Below are positions 23,246 through 32,544 of a stretch of 35,567 nucleotides of DNA, piece after piece. The stretch is taken from NCBI GenBank assembly GCA_946480605.1, contig CAMLKW010000019.1:1-35567 (forward strand). Reading direction: 5' to 3'. Each line of letters begins with the position of its first letter. Position 1 is the stretch's first letter. A program made the position numbers and the translations under genes. The notes beneath the pieces were generated by a model, which saw only the letters and a list, made by a program, of their open reading frames with translations, searched no databases and was not told the origin of the DNA. Source of the DNA: an uncultured Roseateles sp. Its GTDB lineage: Bacteria > Pseudomonadota > Gammaproteobacteria > Burkholderiales > Burkholderiaceae.

Positions 23246-24334
23246 TCAGGCGGCCGGTTGAGCGCGTTCGCGATGCACCGACAGAGCGACGAACAGCACC
23301 ACGCCGAAGGCGGCCGCAGCAAATGCAGCCAGCATGAAGCGGCTCCGCTTGGGCTTGGACTTGCGCTCTGGCACCTGCGCCGCGTCAATGATCTGCAGCT
23401 GCCCGCCATCGCGACTCTCATCGATGCGTGCAAGTTCGTACTGACGGGCGATCAGCTCGAACAGCGCTTCCTGGTACTTGAACTCCCGATAGGCGCCGAC
23501 ATAACCGCCGGCGGCCGTGGACTCGGCCTCGCCGCTGCGGGAGATTTCGCTGCGCAGTCGGCCAATGGCGGCGAGCTGCTGCTGAACCTCTGGCGCCGAG
23601 TCGGCAAAGCTGTTGCGCAGCACCTGCAGGCGCACCTCTGCCGCCGTAAGCTCGGCCCTCAACTTGGCGAGCGATTCGACTGCGGCCTTGGGCTCGGCCT
23701 TGATGGCGCTGGTGGACAGTCCACTGCCCTGCATCGCGGCCTGTGCCGCGTCAAGCTTGCTGCGCACCTGCTTCAGCTGACCCTCGAAGAAGGCGCGGCG
23801 TTGCTGTGCTTCCGTCAGCGTGAGTCCGGCCGTCAGCTTGCGCAATTCCTCGACGTAGGCCGTTGCCATGTCGGCGGCCCGCTTGGGGTCGTGATCGTCC
23901 ACCTCCAGGGCGATGACGCCATCCTTTTTCCCCAGGCTCACCCGTGTGCGCTCGGAGAGTTCGAGGCGCACGTCGTGCATCAACTCTTCGTCGTACACGG
24001 TCTTGAGGTCGAAGCGCTCGGCCATTCGATCGGCGATGTTGCGCGTCTTCAGGAAGAACACGTACTGGTCACCGGTGTTGCGAACGGCGCCCGACAGCCC
24101 TGCGAGCGCGCCTAGCGAGGCCAGCGCACCTGCGGCGGCTCCTGCCTGCTGCTGCTGCGGCGGCAGGAAGCTCGTCGTCGCGGTGAAGGTCGGCTTGACG
24201 AGATAGCTGGCGCCGAGGGCCAGCAGCGCAGCGGCCAGGGGGGCGCTGACCACGAGCTTCCAGCGTGCCAGCAGCGCGGCGGTGTAGTCGCCCAGCGCAA
24301 TATCGTCTGCTTGATCGGTCATCATGTTCGCCAT
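23246..24334 (-). CDS. Wzz/GNVR-type chain-length determinant (polysaccharide co-polymerase)
   Basis: 362 residues from ATG 24334, whose bases overlap the stop of the exporter gene (ATGA); a frame extending to 24397 is not needed. There is a membrane helix at about 26-46 and another at 333-353, with a long periplasmic part between them that is probably coiled-coil (175-305). LQIIDAAQVPERKSKPKR before the second helix is the Pro-rich signature of Wzz-type proteins. There is no C-terminal tyrosine-kinase domain, so it resembles the kinase-free O-antigen or KpsE/CtrB class. It sets polymer length by interaction with Wzy and, given its coupling to the Wza-like gene, probably with the export channel. 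Confidence 0.87.
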   Translation of the reverse strand: MANMMTDQADDIALGDYTAALLARWKLVVSAPLAAALLALGASYLVKPTFTATTSFLPPQQQQAGAAAGALASLGALAGLSGAVRNTGDQYVFFLKTRNIADRMAERFDLKTVYDEELMHDVRLELSERTRVSLGKKDGVIALEVDDHDPKRAADMATAYVEELRKLTAGLTLTEAQQRRAFFEGQLKQVRSKLDAAQAAMQGSGLSTSAIKAEPKAAVESLAKLRAELTAAEVRLQVLRNSFADSAPEVQQQLAAIGRLRSEISRSGEAESTAAGGYVGAYREFKYQEALFELIARQYELARIDESRDGGQLQIIDAAQVPERKSKPKRSRFMLAAFAAAAFGVVLFVALSVHRERAQPAA

Positions 24335-26268
24335 CAGTCTTTCAGCACCTTCAGGCCCGCGGCGCCAAGGCCGAACTGGTAGAAGATCTGCGTCCACTCG
24401 CGTGCTTCCTGGGTGAACGTGGTCTTGTTCAGCTCCTCGGGCACGAAGATGGTGTCGCCTGGCAAGGCGTTGGACGCATCCAGGCCATTGCCGGTCAGAA
24501 CCCAGCCCGAGTTCTGCCGCGCGCTGAGCACGCTGCCGTTGGCCCGCAGCACGAAGATGCTGGCGGTGTCGGCGCCGCGTGTGGCGCCGCCGGCGAGCTG
24601 CAGGAAGTCCCGCACCGTGCGTCCTTCGCCATAGAGGAAGCTGCCACCGTTGAAGACGCTGCCGAACACGCCGACCGTGTTGGGTCTCGACGGGATCAGC
24701 AGACGGTCACCGTCTTCAAGCGCCACGTCGGGCAAGGTGGAGGCCGTGGGCGGCAACTGCAGCACGATCCGGCCGCTGGGCCGCACGCTGCGCAGCCGCT
24801 CAATGAGCCGCGTGCTGTTGGCAGCTTGCGCGGTCTGCGCAGCGGCTTCGTCGCTGGTCGTGGCCTTCTGAGTGCTGGACTTGCGGGTGAACTCCGTCTC
24901 CAGGTCGCGCAGCGCACGGTCGTAGTTCTGCTCTTGCTGGATCCGGACGCTGTCACGGTTGAGTTCGGCGCCGAACAGATAGGCGCCCGGCGTCATGCCG
25001 CCAGCGGCGCTGACGGCATCGGCGAGCGTGCTGCCCGGTGCCAGCAGGTACTCACCCGGGCGTTGAACTTCGCCCTCGACGCGCACGCGCTTGTTGCGCT
25101 TGTTTTGCGGCTGGGCGGCGGTGATGGCGCTGACCGCCCGTACCACGTCGCCCGCGCGGGGCTTGTCCTGACCTTGCGCGGGGAGCTTCAGTTCGACGAC
25201 GCGGACGTCGTTGCGGTCGGTCAGGCGTTCGATGAGTACGCGGCTGCGCTCGCCGACGGCGGCAAAGCCGCCAGCCATGCCCAGCAGGTCCGTGACCGTC
25301 TCGCCCGGCTTCAGCTCGAAGATCGCCGGCTGGTTGACGCTGCCGATCATGGCGACCTGCTCGCCCACCGCGGTGAAGTGCACCACGTCCTCGGCCTGCA
25401 GCGTGCGGTCGGCGCTCTTGTCGCCACGCACCAGCAGGTCATAGAGGTCGAACGCCATCGGTGGCTTGCCGACTCGGCGCAGCTCAATGCGGCGCATGCT
25501 GCCCGCCACGGAGGGACCGCCGGACAACATCACGGCGTTGACCAGCGTGGACAAGGCGCTGACGGTGTAGGCCCCGGGGCGCACGGCAAAGCCGGTCACG
25601 TACACCCGCACGCTGCGCACCTTGCCCAGCGCCGCGCTGAGCTTGAAGTTGCGGAACACCTGGGCGACGCGCTGCTGCAGCACCTGGCCCAGCTCCGCGT
25701 AGCGCAGGCCGGCCACCAGCACCGGTCCGACGCGCGGGATGCTGACGGTGCCGGATCGGTCCACGGTCAGCCGCAGGTCGGCGTCCACGCTGCCCCAGAT
25801 CGTCACGCGCAGCTCGTCGCCGACGCCGACGATGTAGTCAGCCGGGATTTCCGCGACGGTCTCGGCATCGGCGCGCGGCAGCTTCTCGCCAGCGATGAGG
25901 TCGACACCGAAGCGGCGAATGACGGGCTCCAGGCCGACCAGCGTCTGCACATAGGTCTCGAATTCGCTGGGTGGGGGCGGAGGTGGAGACTTGCGCAGCG
26001 GATCCTGGCCGAACTCGTCGCGACGCTGGCGCCCGTCGTCCCGGTCGCGCTCACGCTCGCGTGCGGTGCCGTTCAACCGGACGGGGCCGCCGTCGACCTC
26101 TCTGGAGGCGTTGGTGCTGTTGGCACTGTTGCTGCGGTTGTCGACCAGGTCGGCCGCCATGGACGGGCCCGCCAAGCCTGCAGTCAACCCGGCCAGACAC
26201 AGCGACATGCGGCCCCAGCGGATCAAGGTTCGAGCGGCGCTGGAGCGCGAAAACGACGTGAGATTCAT
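24334..26268 (-). CDS. Wza-like polysaccharide export protein with several SLBB domains
   Basis: 644 residues from ATG 26268; the frame continues upstream to 26313 without family sequence. A signal peptide ends PSMAAD (about 35-40) with no lipobox, so it is probably not a lipoprotein, unlike classical Wza. A charged low-complexity stretch (70-85) and six prolines (95-100) follow. The export domain (about 143-225) starts YIVGVGDELRVTIWG. SLBB-type units begin near 223, 306, 396 and 533. The C-terminal REWTQIFYQFGLGAAGLKVL may form the outer-membrane helix. It would form the outer-membrane exit for capsule or exopolysaccharide. It is first in the long minus-strand operon and 194 bases from the divergent WecA-like gene. 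It is longer than Wza (about 360-380 residues). Confidence 0.88.
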   Translation of the reverse strand: MNLTSFSRSSAARTLIRWGRMSLCLAGLTAGLAGPSMAADLVDNRSNSANSTNASREVDGGPVRLNGTARERERDRDDGRQRRDEFGQDPLRKSPPPPPPSEFETYVQTLVGLEPVIRRFGVDLIAGEKLPRADAETVAEIPADYIVGVGDELRVTIWGSVDADLRLTVDRSGTVSIPRVGPVLVAGLRYAELGQVLQQRVAQVFRNFKLSAALGKVRSVRVYVTGFAVRPGAYTVSALSTLVNAVMLSGGPSVAGSMRRIELRRVGKPPMAFDLYDLLVRGDKSADRTLQAEDVVHFTAVGEQVAMIGSVNQPAIFELKPGETVTDLLGMAGGFAAVGERSRVLIERLTDRNDVRVVELKLPAQGQDKPRAGDVVRAVSAITAAQPQNKRNKRVRVEGEVQRPGEYLLAPGSTLADAVSAAGGMTPGAYLFGAELNRDSVRIQQEQNYDRALRDLETEFTRKSSTQKATTSDEAAAQTAQAANSTRLIERLRSVRPSGRIVLQLPPTASTLPDVALEDGDRLLIPSRPNTVGVFGSVFNGGSFLYGEGRTVRDFLQLAGGATRGADTASIFVLRANGSVLSARQNSGWVLTGNGLDASNALPGDTIFVPEELNKTTFTQEAREWTQIFYQFGLGAAGLKVLKD

Positions 26269-26328
26269 GCGTGCTCGCAGTGGACTTCTGGACACGGCGG
26301 CCGGAGCCGCCATCGATGAAAGCGCCGG

Positions 26329-26334
26329 ATTCTA
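26329..26334 (-). promoter_or_regulatory. -10 box (TAGAAT) of the long polysaccharide operon
   Basis: The minus strand reads TAGAAT then CCGGCGC, 60 bases upstream of ATG 26268. The same box and GC discriminator occur at 2632 and before acpP at 35314. No good -35 is visible. It is the only promoter-like signal before the operon that runs to 7186. Confidence 0.45.
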
Positions 26335-26380
26335 GGGGCGGCGCCGATTGCGCCGGACGCGGGTCGGGGGTTAGGGGGAC

Positions 26381-26386
26381 TACACT
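26381..26386 (+). promoter_or_regulatory. Possible -10 box (TACACT) for the WecA-like gene
   Basis: TACACT, the same hexamer as the rpmF -10 at 31065, lies 76 bases before ATG 26463 in the divergent gap. No clear -35 is found at the right distance. The 194-base gap would thus hold back-to-back promoters for the exporter operon and the initiating transferase. Confidence 0.3.
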
Positions 26387-26462
26387 GACGCCCCGCGTTC
26401 GCGGCGCCCGGGTCGGAGTACCGCTCCGCAGCCGCCGGCCCCAGAGACAGGCCATCGCCCCC

Positions 26463-27593
26463 ATGCTCATCGTTTTCTTTGCGAGCTTCGGCTTCGCGCT
26501 GGTCATCACCTTGCTGCTCGTCCGCTCGGCCCATCTGCATGGCGCCCTGTCGGCGGATTTCGACCGCAGCGGCCCTCAGAAGTTCCATTCGGAACCGGTG
26601 CCGCGTGTGGGCGGCATTGGCATCTTCACCGGCTTCCTGATTGCCACCGGGCTGCTGGCCTGGCGCCAGCGCGAGTTCATGGAACCGGTGCTGTGGCTGG
26701 CCTTGTGCGCCGTGCCGGCCTTCGCAGCGGGGCTGATGGAGGACCTGACCAAGAAGGTCAGCCCTTTGCGGCGCCTGCTTGCAACCGCCGTCTCCGCGGC
26801 GCTGGGTGTGGGGCTGCTGGGCGCCACCATTCCGTCGACGGGCATTCCCGGCCTGGACTGGGTCGCTTCCACCGCCGTGGGGGCGGCGCTGCTGGCGATC
26901 TTCGTTGTGGCCGGCGTGGCCAATTCCATCAACATCATCGACGGCATGAACGGCCTGGCTTCCATGTGCACGGCCATCATGCTGGCCGGCCTGGCCTATG
27001 TCGCGCTGCAGGTGGGCGACCAGGTGATCGCTGCGATGGCGGTGGTCGTGGTCGGCGCGGCGCTCGGCTTCTTCCTGTGGAACTACCCCAACGGCCTGAT
27101 CTTCCTGGGCGACGGTGGCGCCTATTTCCTGGGCTTCATGCTGGCGGAGCTGGCCATTCTGCTGCTGGTGCGCAACCCCGGGGTGTCGCCCATGTTCCCG
27201 CTGCTGCTGTGCGCCTACCCGGTCTGGGAGACAGTGTTCTCCATCTACCGGCGCAAGGTCGTGCGTGGCCGCCCCGCCGGCATGCCGGACGGCATCCACC
27301 TGCACAGCCTCATCTACCGCCGGCTGATGCGCTGGGCACTGGGCAGCAAGGACGCGGCGGTGCTGACGCGTCGCAATGCCCTGACGGCGCCCTACCTGTG
27401 GGTGCTGTGCAGCCTGTCCGTCGTGCCGGCCACGCTGTGGTGGGACGACACGGCCATGCTGCAGATCATGCTTGGTCTGTTCGTGGCCTGTTACGTGCTG
27501 CTGTACTGGCGCATCGTGCGCTTCCGTACCCCGCGCTGGATGGTGTTGAGCGCGCGCTCCCAGCAGCGTCCGCCGCTGTCGGGACGCGAATAG
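26463..27593 (+). CDS. WecA/WbpL-family undecaprenyl-phosphate sugar-1-phosphate transferase
   Basis: 376 residues from ATG 26463; the open frame to 26271 is an extension through the promoter gap. About ten or eleven membrane helices. FHSEPVPRVGGIGIF, GLMEDLTKKVSPLRR, NIIDGMNGLASM and FLGDGGAYFLGF are the MraY/WecA/WbpL motifs, with the Asp residues that bind magnesium. GIHLHSLIYRR matches the His-rich cytoplasmic loop that contacts the UDP-sugar. The enzyme moves a HexNAc-1-phosphate from UDP to undecaprenyl phosphate, starting repeat-unit assembly on the inner membrane. The sugar could be GlcNAc or, as for WbpL, a 6-deoxy amino sugar such as FucNAc. It stands alone on the plus strand, divergent from the exporter operon. 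Confidence 0.9.
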   Translation: MLIVFFASFGFALVITLLLVRSAHLHGALSADFDRSGPQKFHSEPVPRVGGIGIFTGFLIATGLLAWRQREFMEPVLWLALCAVPAFAAGLMEDLTKKVSPLRRLLATAVSAALGVGLLGATIPSTGIPGLDWVASTAVGAALLAIFVVAGVANSINIIDGMNGLASMCTAIMLAGLAYVALQVGDQVIAAMAVVVVGAALGFFLWNYPNGLIFLGDGGAYFLGFMLAELAILLLVRNPGVSPMFPLLLCAYPVWETVFSIYRRKVVRGRPAGMPDGIHLHSLIYRRLMRWALGSKDAAVLTRRNALTAPYLWVLCSLSVVPATLWWDDTAMLQIMLGLFVACYVLLYWRIVRFRTPRWMVLSARSQQRPPLSGRE

Positions 27594-27598
27594 TTGGC

Positions 27599-27618
27599 GC
27601 ATCCGGGATAATCGCCGG

Positions 27619-27622
<4 letters not shown>
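27599..27622. promoter_or_regulatory. Inverted repeat spanning -10 box and start codon of the rhlE-type gene
   Basis: Arms GCATCCGG (27599-27606) and CCGGATGC (27615-27622) are perfect 8-base inverted repeats. The loop holds GATAAT (27607-27612), a good -10 box, and the right arm contains the ATG at 27619. Transcription would start at or next to the ATG. This could be a protein-binding operator; if a longer transcript reads through from wecA, the RNA would fold over the start codon. Confidence 0.45.
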
Positions 27623-29066
<1,444 letters not shown>

Positions 29067-29070
<4 letters not shown>

Positions 29071-29834
29071 GCCAGCAGTGCGAAGACCGCAGGGATGCGG
29101 TCGGGCAGGGCGGCCGTGCCGCCCCGCTTCCAGTCCGCCACCGTGGCGGTACGTGTCCAGCCGCCGGGCAGCGTCAGGCCCACGCTGATGGACAGCCGCG
29201 TGCCGGGCTTCAAGGTGCCCAGCAGCGCCTGGCGCAAGGCCTCGTTGCGGTACGGCGTCTCGATCAGCAGCTGTGTCTGCCCGGCCTTGACCGACAGGGC
29301 TTCCAGTTCTCGGATGCGGGCCGTGCGCCCGCCGGCGTCCACCGGCAGATAGCCGACGAACGCAAAGCTCTGGCCGTTGAGGCCGCTGGCCGCCAGCGCC
29401 AGCAGCAGCGAACTGGGGCCCGACAGCGGCAGCACCTCGATGCTGGCCTCGTGGGCCGCTGCCACCAGGCGTGCGCCCGGGTCCGCGATGGCGGGCAGCC
29501 CTGCCTCGGAGATCAGGCCCAGGTCATGGCCCGCCAGCGCCGGCTTCAGCAGCGCACGCCAGGCCGCCGCATCGTCGCCGGCGGGCTTGCCGCCCTTGGG
29601 CGGGCGGGGCAGTTCGGTGATCTGTATGGCCTGCAGCGGCTGCGCAAGCGGCGCAACGGCATCGACGCGCTTCAGCAGCGCCCGGGTCGTCTTCGCGCTC
29701 TCGGCGGCCCAGTGCGTCAGCCGCGCGGCCTGTTCGATGACGCGCTGCGGCAGCACTTCGCGCAGGTCCAGCGAGTCGTCCACGCCGAAATCCAGCGTGT
29801 TGGGTATCAGGATCAATCGGCCCTTCGCGCTCAT
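29067..29834 (-). CDS. RsmI-like tetrapyrrole-methylase-fold SAM methyltransferase
   Basis: 255 residues. GRLILIPNTLDFG at the start, then LGLISEAGLPAIADPGARLV and EVLPLSGPSSLLLALAASGLNGQSFAFVGYLP, match the RsmI (16S rRNA 2'-O-methyltransferase for C1402) branch of the tetrapyrrole methylase fold. It is shorter than RsmI (about 280-290) and lacks the usual TPIGNLGD start motif, so it is a paralogue of uncertain substrate, of a kind common in betaproteobacteria next to maf. The ATG overlaps the yceF stop (ATGA), so both form one operon. Its stop overlaps the helicase stop on the other strand (29067-29070), with no terminator between them. Confidence 0.8.
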
Positions 29835-30406
29835 GCCAGCGGCTCCAGGCCGGCGCGGCGCAGCAGCGCGCAGGTCCGTATCAGCGGCAGTCCGACCAGG
29901 GCCGTCGGGTCGTCCGACTCGACGGCATCCAGCAAGGCGATGCCCATGCTTTCGACCTTGGCACTGCCGGCGCAGTCATAGGGCTCATCGGCGCGCAGAT
30001 AGGCCTCGATGGCGGCATCGCTCAGCTCGCGCACTCGCACCCGCACCTCGGCGCGGTCGATGGCCGCCAGGCCGGGTGCCACGACGGCCACGGCCGTCTG
30101 GAAAACCACCTCGCGCCCGCTCATGCGCCGCAGCTGGGCAGCAGCGGCCGCGTGCGAGCCCGGCTTGCCGATGGCCTCGCCAGCGAGGTCGGCCACCTGG
30201 TCGGAGCCGATGACGACGGCTCCCGGGAAGCGAGTCGCCACGTCTCGCGCCTTGGCCAGTGCCAGCCGCTCGGCCAGGGCCGCCGGGGATTCGCCGGGCA
30301 GCGCGGCTTCATCGACGTCGGGGGCCACGGCATCGAAGGGCAGCCGCAGCCGGCTCAGCAGTTCGCGCCGGTAGCGGGACGTGGAAGCGAGGATCAACTG
30401 GGGCAT
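29831..30406 (-). CDS. yceF: Maf-family nucleotide pyrophosphatase, YceF type
   Basis: 191 residues. LILASTSRYRRELLSRL is the Maf N-terminal motif in its YceF form, Asp69 in VIGSDQVA is the probable catalytic base, and KPGSHAAAAAQLRRMSG continues the family pattern. YceF hydrolyses 7-methyl-GTP and related modified nucleotides to the monophosphate, a house-cleaning task. Gene order yceF divergent from yceD-rpmF-plsX-fab is conserved in many proteobacteria. A GAGAAT -10-like box ends six bases before ATG 30406 and no ribosome site is visible, so the mRNA may be leaderless. Downstream it is coupled to the RsmI-like gene. Confidence 0.9.
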   Translation of the reverse strand: MPQLILASTSRYRRELLSRLRLPFDAVAPDVDEAALPGESPAALAERLALAKARDVATRFPGAVVIGSDQVADLAGEAIGKPGSHAAAAAQLRRMSGREVVFQTAVAVVAPGLAAIDRAEVRVRVRELSDAAIEAYLRADEPYDCAGSAKVESMGIALLDAVESDDPTALVGLPLIRTCALLRRAGLEPLA

Positions 30407-30438
30407 GGGTTCATTCTCGCCGGCCTAAACTTCGCGCC
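30407..30438. promoter_or_regulatory. Compact divergent promoter between yceF and yceD
   Basis: Only 32 bases separate the two ATGs. The minus strand has GAGAAT at 30418-30413, six bases from ATG 30406. The plus strand has TAAACT at 30426-30431, seven bases from ATG 30439. A GCCGGC palindrome (30419-30424) lies between the boxes. Neither side has a clear -35 or Shine-Dalgarno. Both mRNAs may begin at or near the start codon. Confidence 0.4.
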
Positions 30439-30996
30439 ATGAAACCGCGCGCCTTTGTTCCCGAGAAGCTCGACCTTGCCGTCTTTGTCCGTGAAGGCGG
30501 CAGCCTTGAAGGTGAGTGGCCGGCCGCCTCGCTGCAGCGTCTGGCGGATTCCGCCGCGCCGGAGGCGCCCGCCACGGGTTGGCCCGCACTGCGCTGGAGC
30601 TTGCGAGGCGAAGTCCGCCAGCCCAAAGGCGGCCAGCCGCAGATGTGGCTTCACGTGTCCTGCCAGGGCGAAGTGGCGCTGACCTGCCAGCGCTGCCTCA
30701 AGCCGGTCACCGAGGCGTTGGCCATCGACCGCTGGATCCGCTTCGTCGACACCGAGGCGGAGGCCGAGGCGCTGGATGTGGACAGCGACGATGACGTGCT
30801 GGCCCTGCCGCGCCACCTCGACGCGCGCGAGCTGATCGAGGACGAACTGCTGCTGGAGCTGCCGCTCGTGCCTCGGCACGACAGCTGCCCCGAACCCTTG
30901 CCCCAGGCGCAGGACGAAGGCGCTGCGGACGTCGAGGACGAGCGGCCCAACCCCTTCGCCAAGTTGGCCGCACTCAAGCGCGGCGGTAGCGCCTGA
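30439..30996 (+). CDS. yceD: YceD/DUF177 family protein (23S rRNA accumulation)
   Basis: 185 residues from ATG 30439; the longer frame from 30259 crosses yceF and is rejected. [10 protein letters not shown] (Cys-x-x-Cys) near residue 85 and an acidic central region ([11 protein letters not shown], then [17 protein letters not shown] and [10 protein letters not shown] at the end) are the DUF177 signature. In Escherichia coli YceD is needed for normal 23S rRNA accumulation, and the plant relative acts in 23S processing. It is almost always encoded before rpmF, as here (161 bases apart, with an rpmF promoter between). The Cys pair may bind zinc. Confidence 0.9.
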   Translation: MKPRAFVPEKLDLAVFVREGGSLEGEWPAASLQRLADSAAPEAPATGWPALRWSLRGEVRQPKGGQPQMWLHVSCQGEVALTCQRCLKPVTEALAIDRWIRFVDTEAEAEALDVDSDDDVLALPRHLDARELIEDELLLELPLVPRHDSCPEPLPQAQDEGAADVEDERPNPFAKLAALKRGGSA

Positions 30997-31041
30997 GGCC
31001 GTGGGTAAATACGCGTTCGCGCCCAGCCGGTTGCAGGCAGC

Positions 31042-31070
31042 TTGGCGGGATGCGGTTTCGCTGCTACACT
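31042..31070 (+). promoter_or_regulatory. rpmF promoter (-35 TTGGCG, -10 TACACT)
   Basis: TTGGCG at 31042-31047 and TACACT at 31065-31070 are separated by 17 bases, the best sigma-70 match in the window. Start of transcription is expected near 31077, giving an rpmF leader of about 80 bases. This would drive rpmF and the fab genes independently of yceD. Confidence 0.65.
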
Positions 31071-31080
31071 CGTGGGCTTT

Positions 31081-31143
31081 TCTGCGGCCTGGAGATCGAG
31101 CGCAAGTCTCTCTCCTTGGGGTCGCAACCCCGAACCCCGCAGA
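31081..31143 (+). promoter_or_regulatory. Structured 5' leader of rpmF
   Basis: TCTGCGG (31081-31087) pairs perfectly with CCGCAGA (31137-31143). Inside lies a hairpin GGGGT (31118-31122), loop CGCA, ACCCC (31127-31131). The base of the outer stem lies 14 bases before ATG 31158 and the TGGAGA ribosome site follows it directly. Such a fold could regulate L32 synthesis, for example by a ribosomal protein, but this is inference. Confidence 0.35.
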
Positions 31144-31157
31144 GTCTGGAGAATTTC

Positions 31158-31343
31158 ATGGCCGTTCAGCAAAACAAGAAGTCGCCTTCCAAGCGCGGCA
31201 TGCACCGTTCCCACAATGCCCTGGTCAACCCGGGCACGGCCGTCGAGCCGACGACGGGCGAAGTGCACCTGCGTCACCACATCAGCCCCAACGGCTTCTA
31301 CCGTGGCCGCAAGGTGTTGAAGAGCAAGGCCGACGCGGCCTGA
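31158..31343 (+). CDS. rpmF: 50S ribosomal protein L32
   Basis: 61 residues. [20 protein letters not shown] is the conserved N-terminus, and the C-terminal part has [18 protein letters not shown]. No zinc-binding Cys pairs, so it is the Cys-free (C-minus) form. It is a structural protein of the large ribosomal subunit. TGGAGA at 31146-31151 serves as ribosome site seven bases before the ATG. It precedes plsX and the fab genes, a linkage conserved across bacteria that may tie membrane lipid supply to ribosome production. Confidence 0.97.
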   Translation: MAVQQNKKSPSKRGMHRSHNALVNPGTAVEPTTGEVHLRHHISPNGFYRGRKVLKSKADAA

Positions 31344-31390
31344 TGACGCTCCGCGCCGCCGCGTGGCGGTGCGCACCGATGAATCTGCCG

Positions 31391-31430
31391 ACCCGGCCTG
31401 CGCCCTGCGCTGTGCCGGGTTTGGTCTTTT
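31391..31430 (+). terminator. Terminator-like hairpin between rpmF and plsX
   Basis: ACCCGGC (31391-31397) pairs with GCCGGGT (31414-31420) around a 16-base loop, followed by a T-rich tail TTGGTCTTTT. It lies 47 bases after the rpmF stop and 20 before plsX. It may end part of the abundant rpmF transcript and let the rest continue into the fab genes. Confidence 0.5.
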
Positions 31431-31449
31431 CTGAATTGCCTCAGTCTCG

Positions 31450-32544
31450 ATGACCCACGCGCCCCTGCCCGATCCCGTTCGTCTCGCCGTCGACTGCATG
31501 GGTGGCGACCACGGCCCCTCGGTCACGCTGCCTGCCTGCCGCGCCTTTCTCGACAAGCACCCCGGCGCCGAACTGATCCTCGTCGGCAAGCCCGAAGCAC
31601 TGACCGCTGCCGCGACCTGGCCGCGCTGCCGCATCGTCGCGGCCAGCGAAATCGTCACCATGGACGACCCCATTGAGGTGGCGCTGCGCCGCAAGCGCGA
31701 CTCGTCCATGCGCGTCGCCATCCAGCAGCTCAAGGACGGCCGTGACGGCGAGCCCGCGCCGGCCCATGCCTGCGTGTCCGCCGGCAACACCGGCGCGCTG
31801 ATGGCGGTGGCCAAGGTGTTGCTGAAGACGCTGGCGGGCATCGACCGCCCGGCCATCGCGGCGGTGATGCCCAATGCCGCCGGCCGCTTCACGACCGTGC
31901 TGGACCTGGGCGCCAACGTCGATTCCACGGCCGAGAACCTGCTGCAGTTCGCCGTCATGGGCAGCGCGCTGGTGTCGGCCGTCGAGGGCATCGAGGAGCC
32001 CAGCGTGGGCCTGCTCAACATCGGCGAAGAGGCCATCAAGGGCAGCGAGATCATCAAGCAGGCCGGCGAACTGCTGCGTGCCGCCGGCAGCGCGGGTCAG
32101 CTGAACTTCTACGGCAACGTCGAGGGCAACGACATCTTCAAGGGCACGACGGACATCGTCGTCTGCGACGGCTTCGTCGGCAACGTCATGCTGAAGGCCT
32201 CCGAGGGCCTGGCCAGCATGATGGGCGGCTTCATCAAGACGGAGTTCACGCGCGACTGGCTCAGCATGCTGGGTGCATTGATTGCCCGGCCGGTGCTGAA
32301 CCGCTTCAAGCACCGCGTGGATCACCGCCGCTTCAACGGCGCGGCGCTGCTGGGCCTGCGCGGGCTGGTGTTCAAGAGCCATGGCTCGGCCGACGCCTTC
32401 GCGTTCGAGAACGCCTTGGCCCGCGCTTATGATGCCGCCCGCAACCGGCTGCTGGACCGGGTACACGATCGCATCGTCGGCACGCTGCAAGCGAACCCTG
32501 GCGATGCTGGAGACAAGGCGGCGCCCGCCGCCCAGGCCGCATGA
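31450..32544 (+). CDS. plsX: Phosphate acyltransferase PlsX
   Basis: 364 residues. [19 protein letters not shown] near the N-terminus is the PlsX signature. [21 protein letters not shown], and [14 protein letters not shown] follow in the expected order. The enzyme makes acyl-phosphate from acyl-ACP for PlsY, the first step to phosphatidic acid, as a peripheral protein on the inner membrane. Start ATG 31450 follows a 106-base gap with a terminator-like hairpin; there is no strong ribosome site. Its TGA overlaps the fabH ATG (ATGA), so fabH is translationally coupled. Confidence 0.97.
   Translation: MTHAPLPDPVRLAVDCMGGDHGPSVTLPACRAFLDKHPGAELILVGKPEALTAAATWPRCRIVAASEIVTMDDPIEVALRRKRDSSMRVAIQQLKDGRDGEPAPAHACVSAGNTGALMAVAKVLLKTLAGIDRPAIAAVMPNAAGRFTTVLDLGANVDSTAENLLQFAVMGSALVSAVEGIEEPSVGLLNIGEEAIKGSEIIKQAGELLRAAGSAGQLNFYGNVEGNDIFKGTTDIVVCDGFVGNVMLKASEGLASMMGGFIKTEFTRDWLSMLGALIARPVLNRFKHRVDHRRFNGAALLGLRGLVFKSHGSADAFAFENALARAYDAARNRLLDRVHDRIVGTLQANPGDAGDKAAPAAQAA

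Noticed and set aside
24265..26319. Plus-strand open frame of 684 codons
   Set aside because: Antisense of the Wza-like gene, Gln/His/Arg-rich, no motifs.
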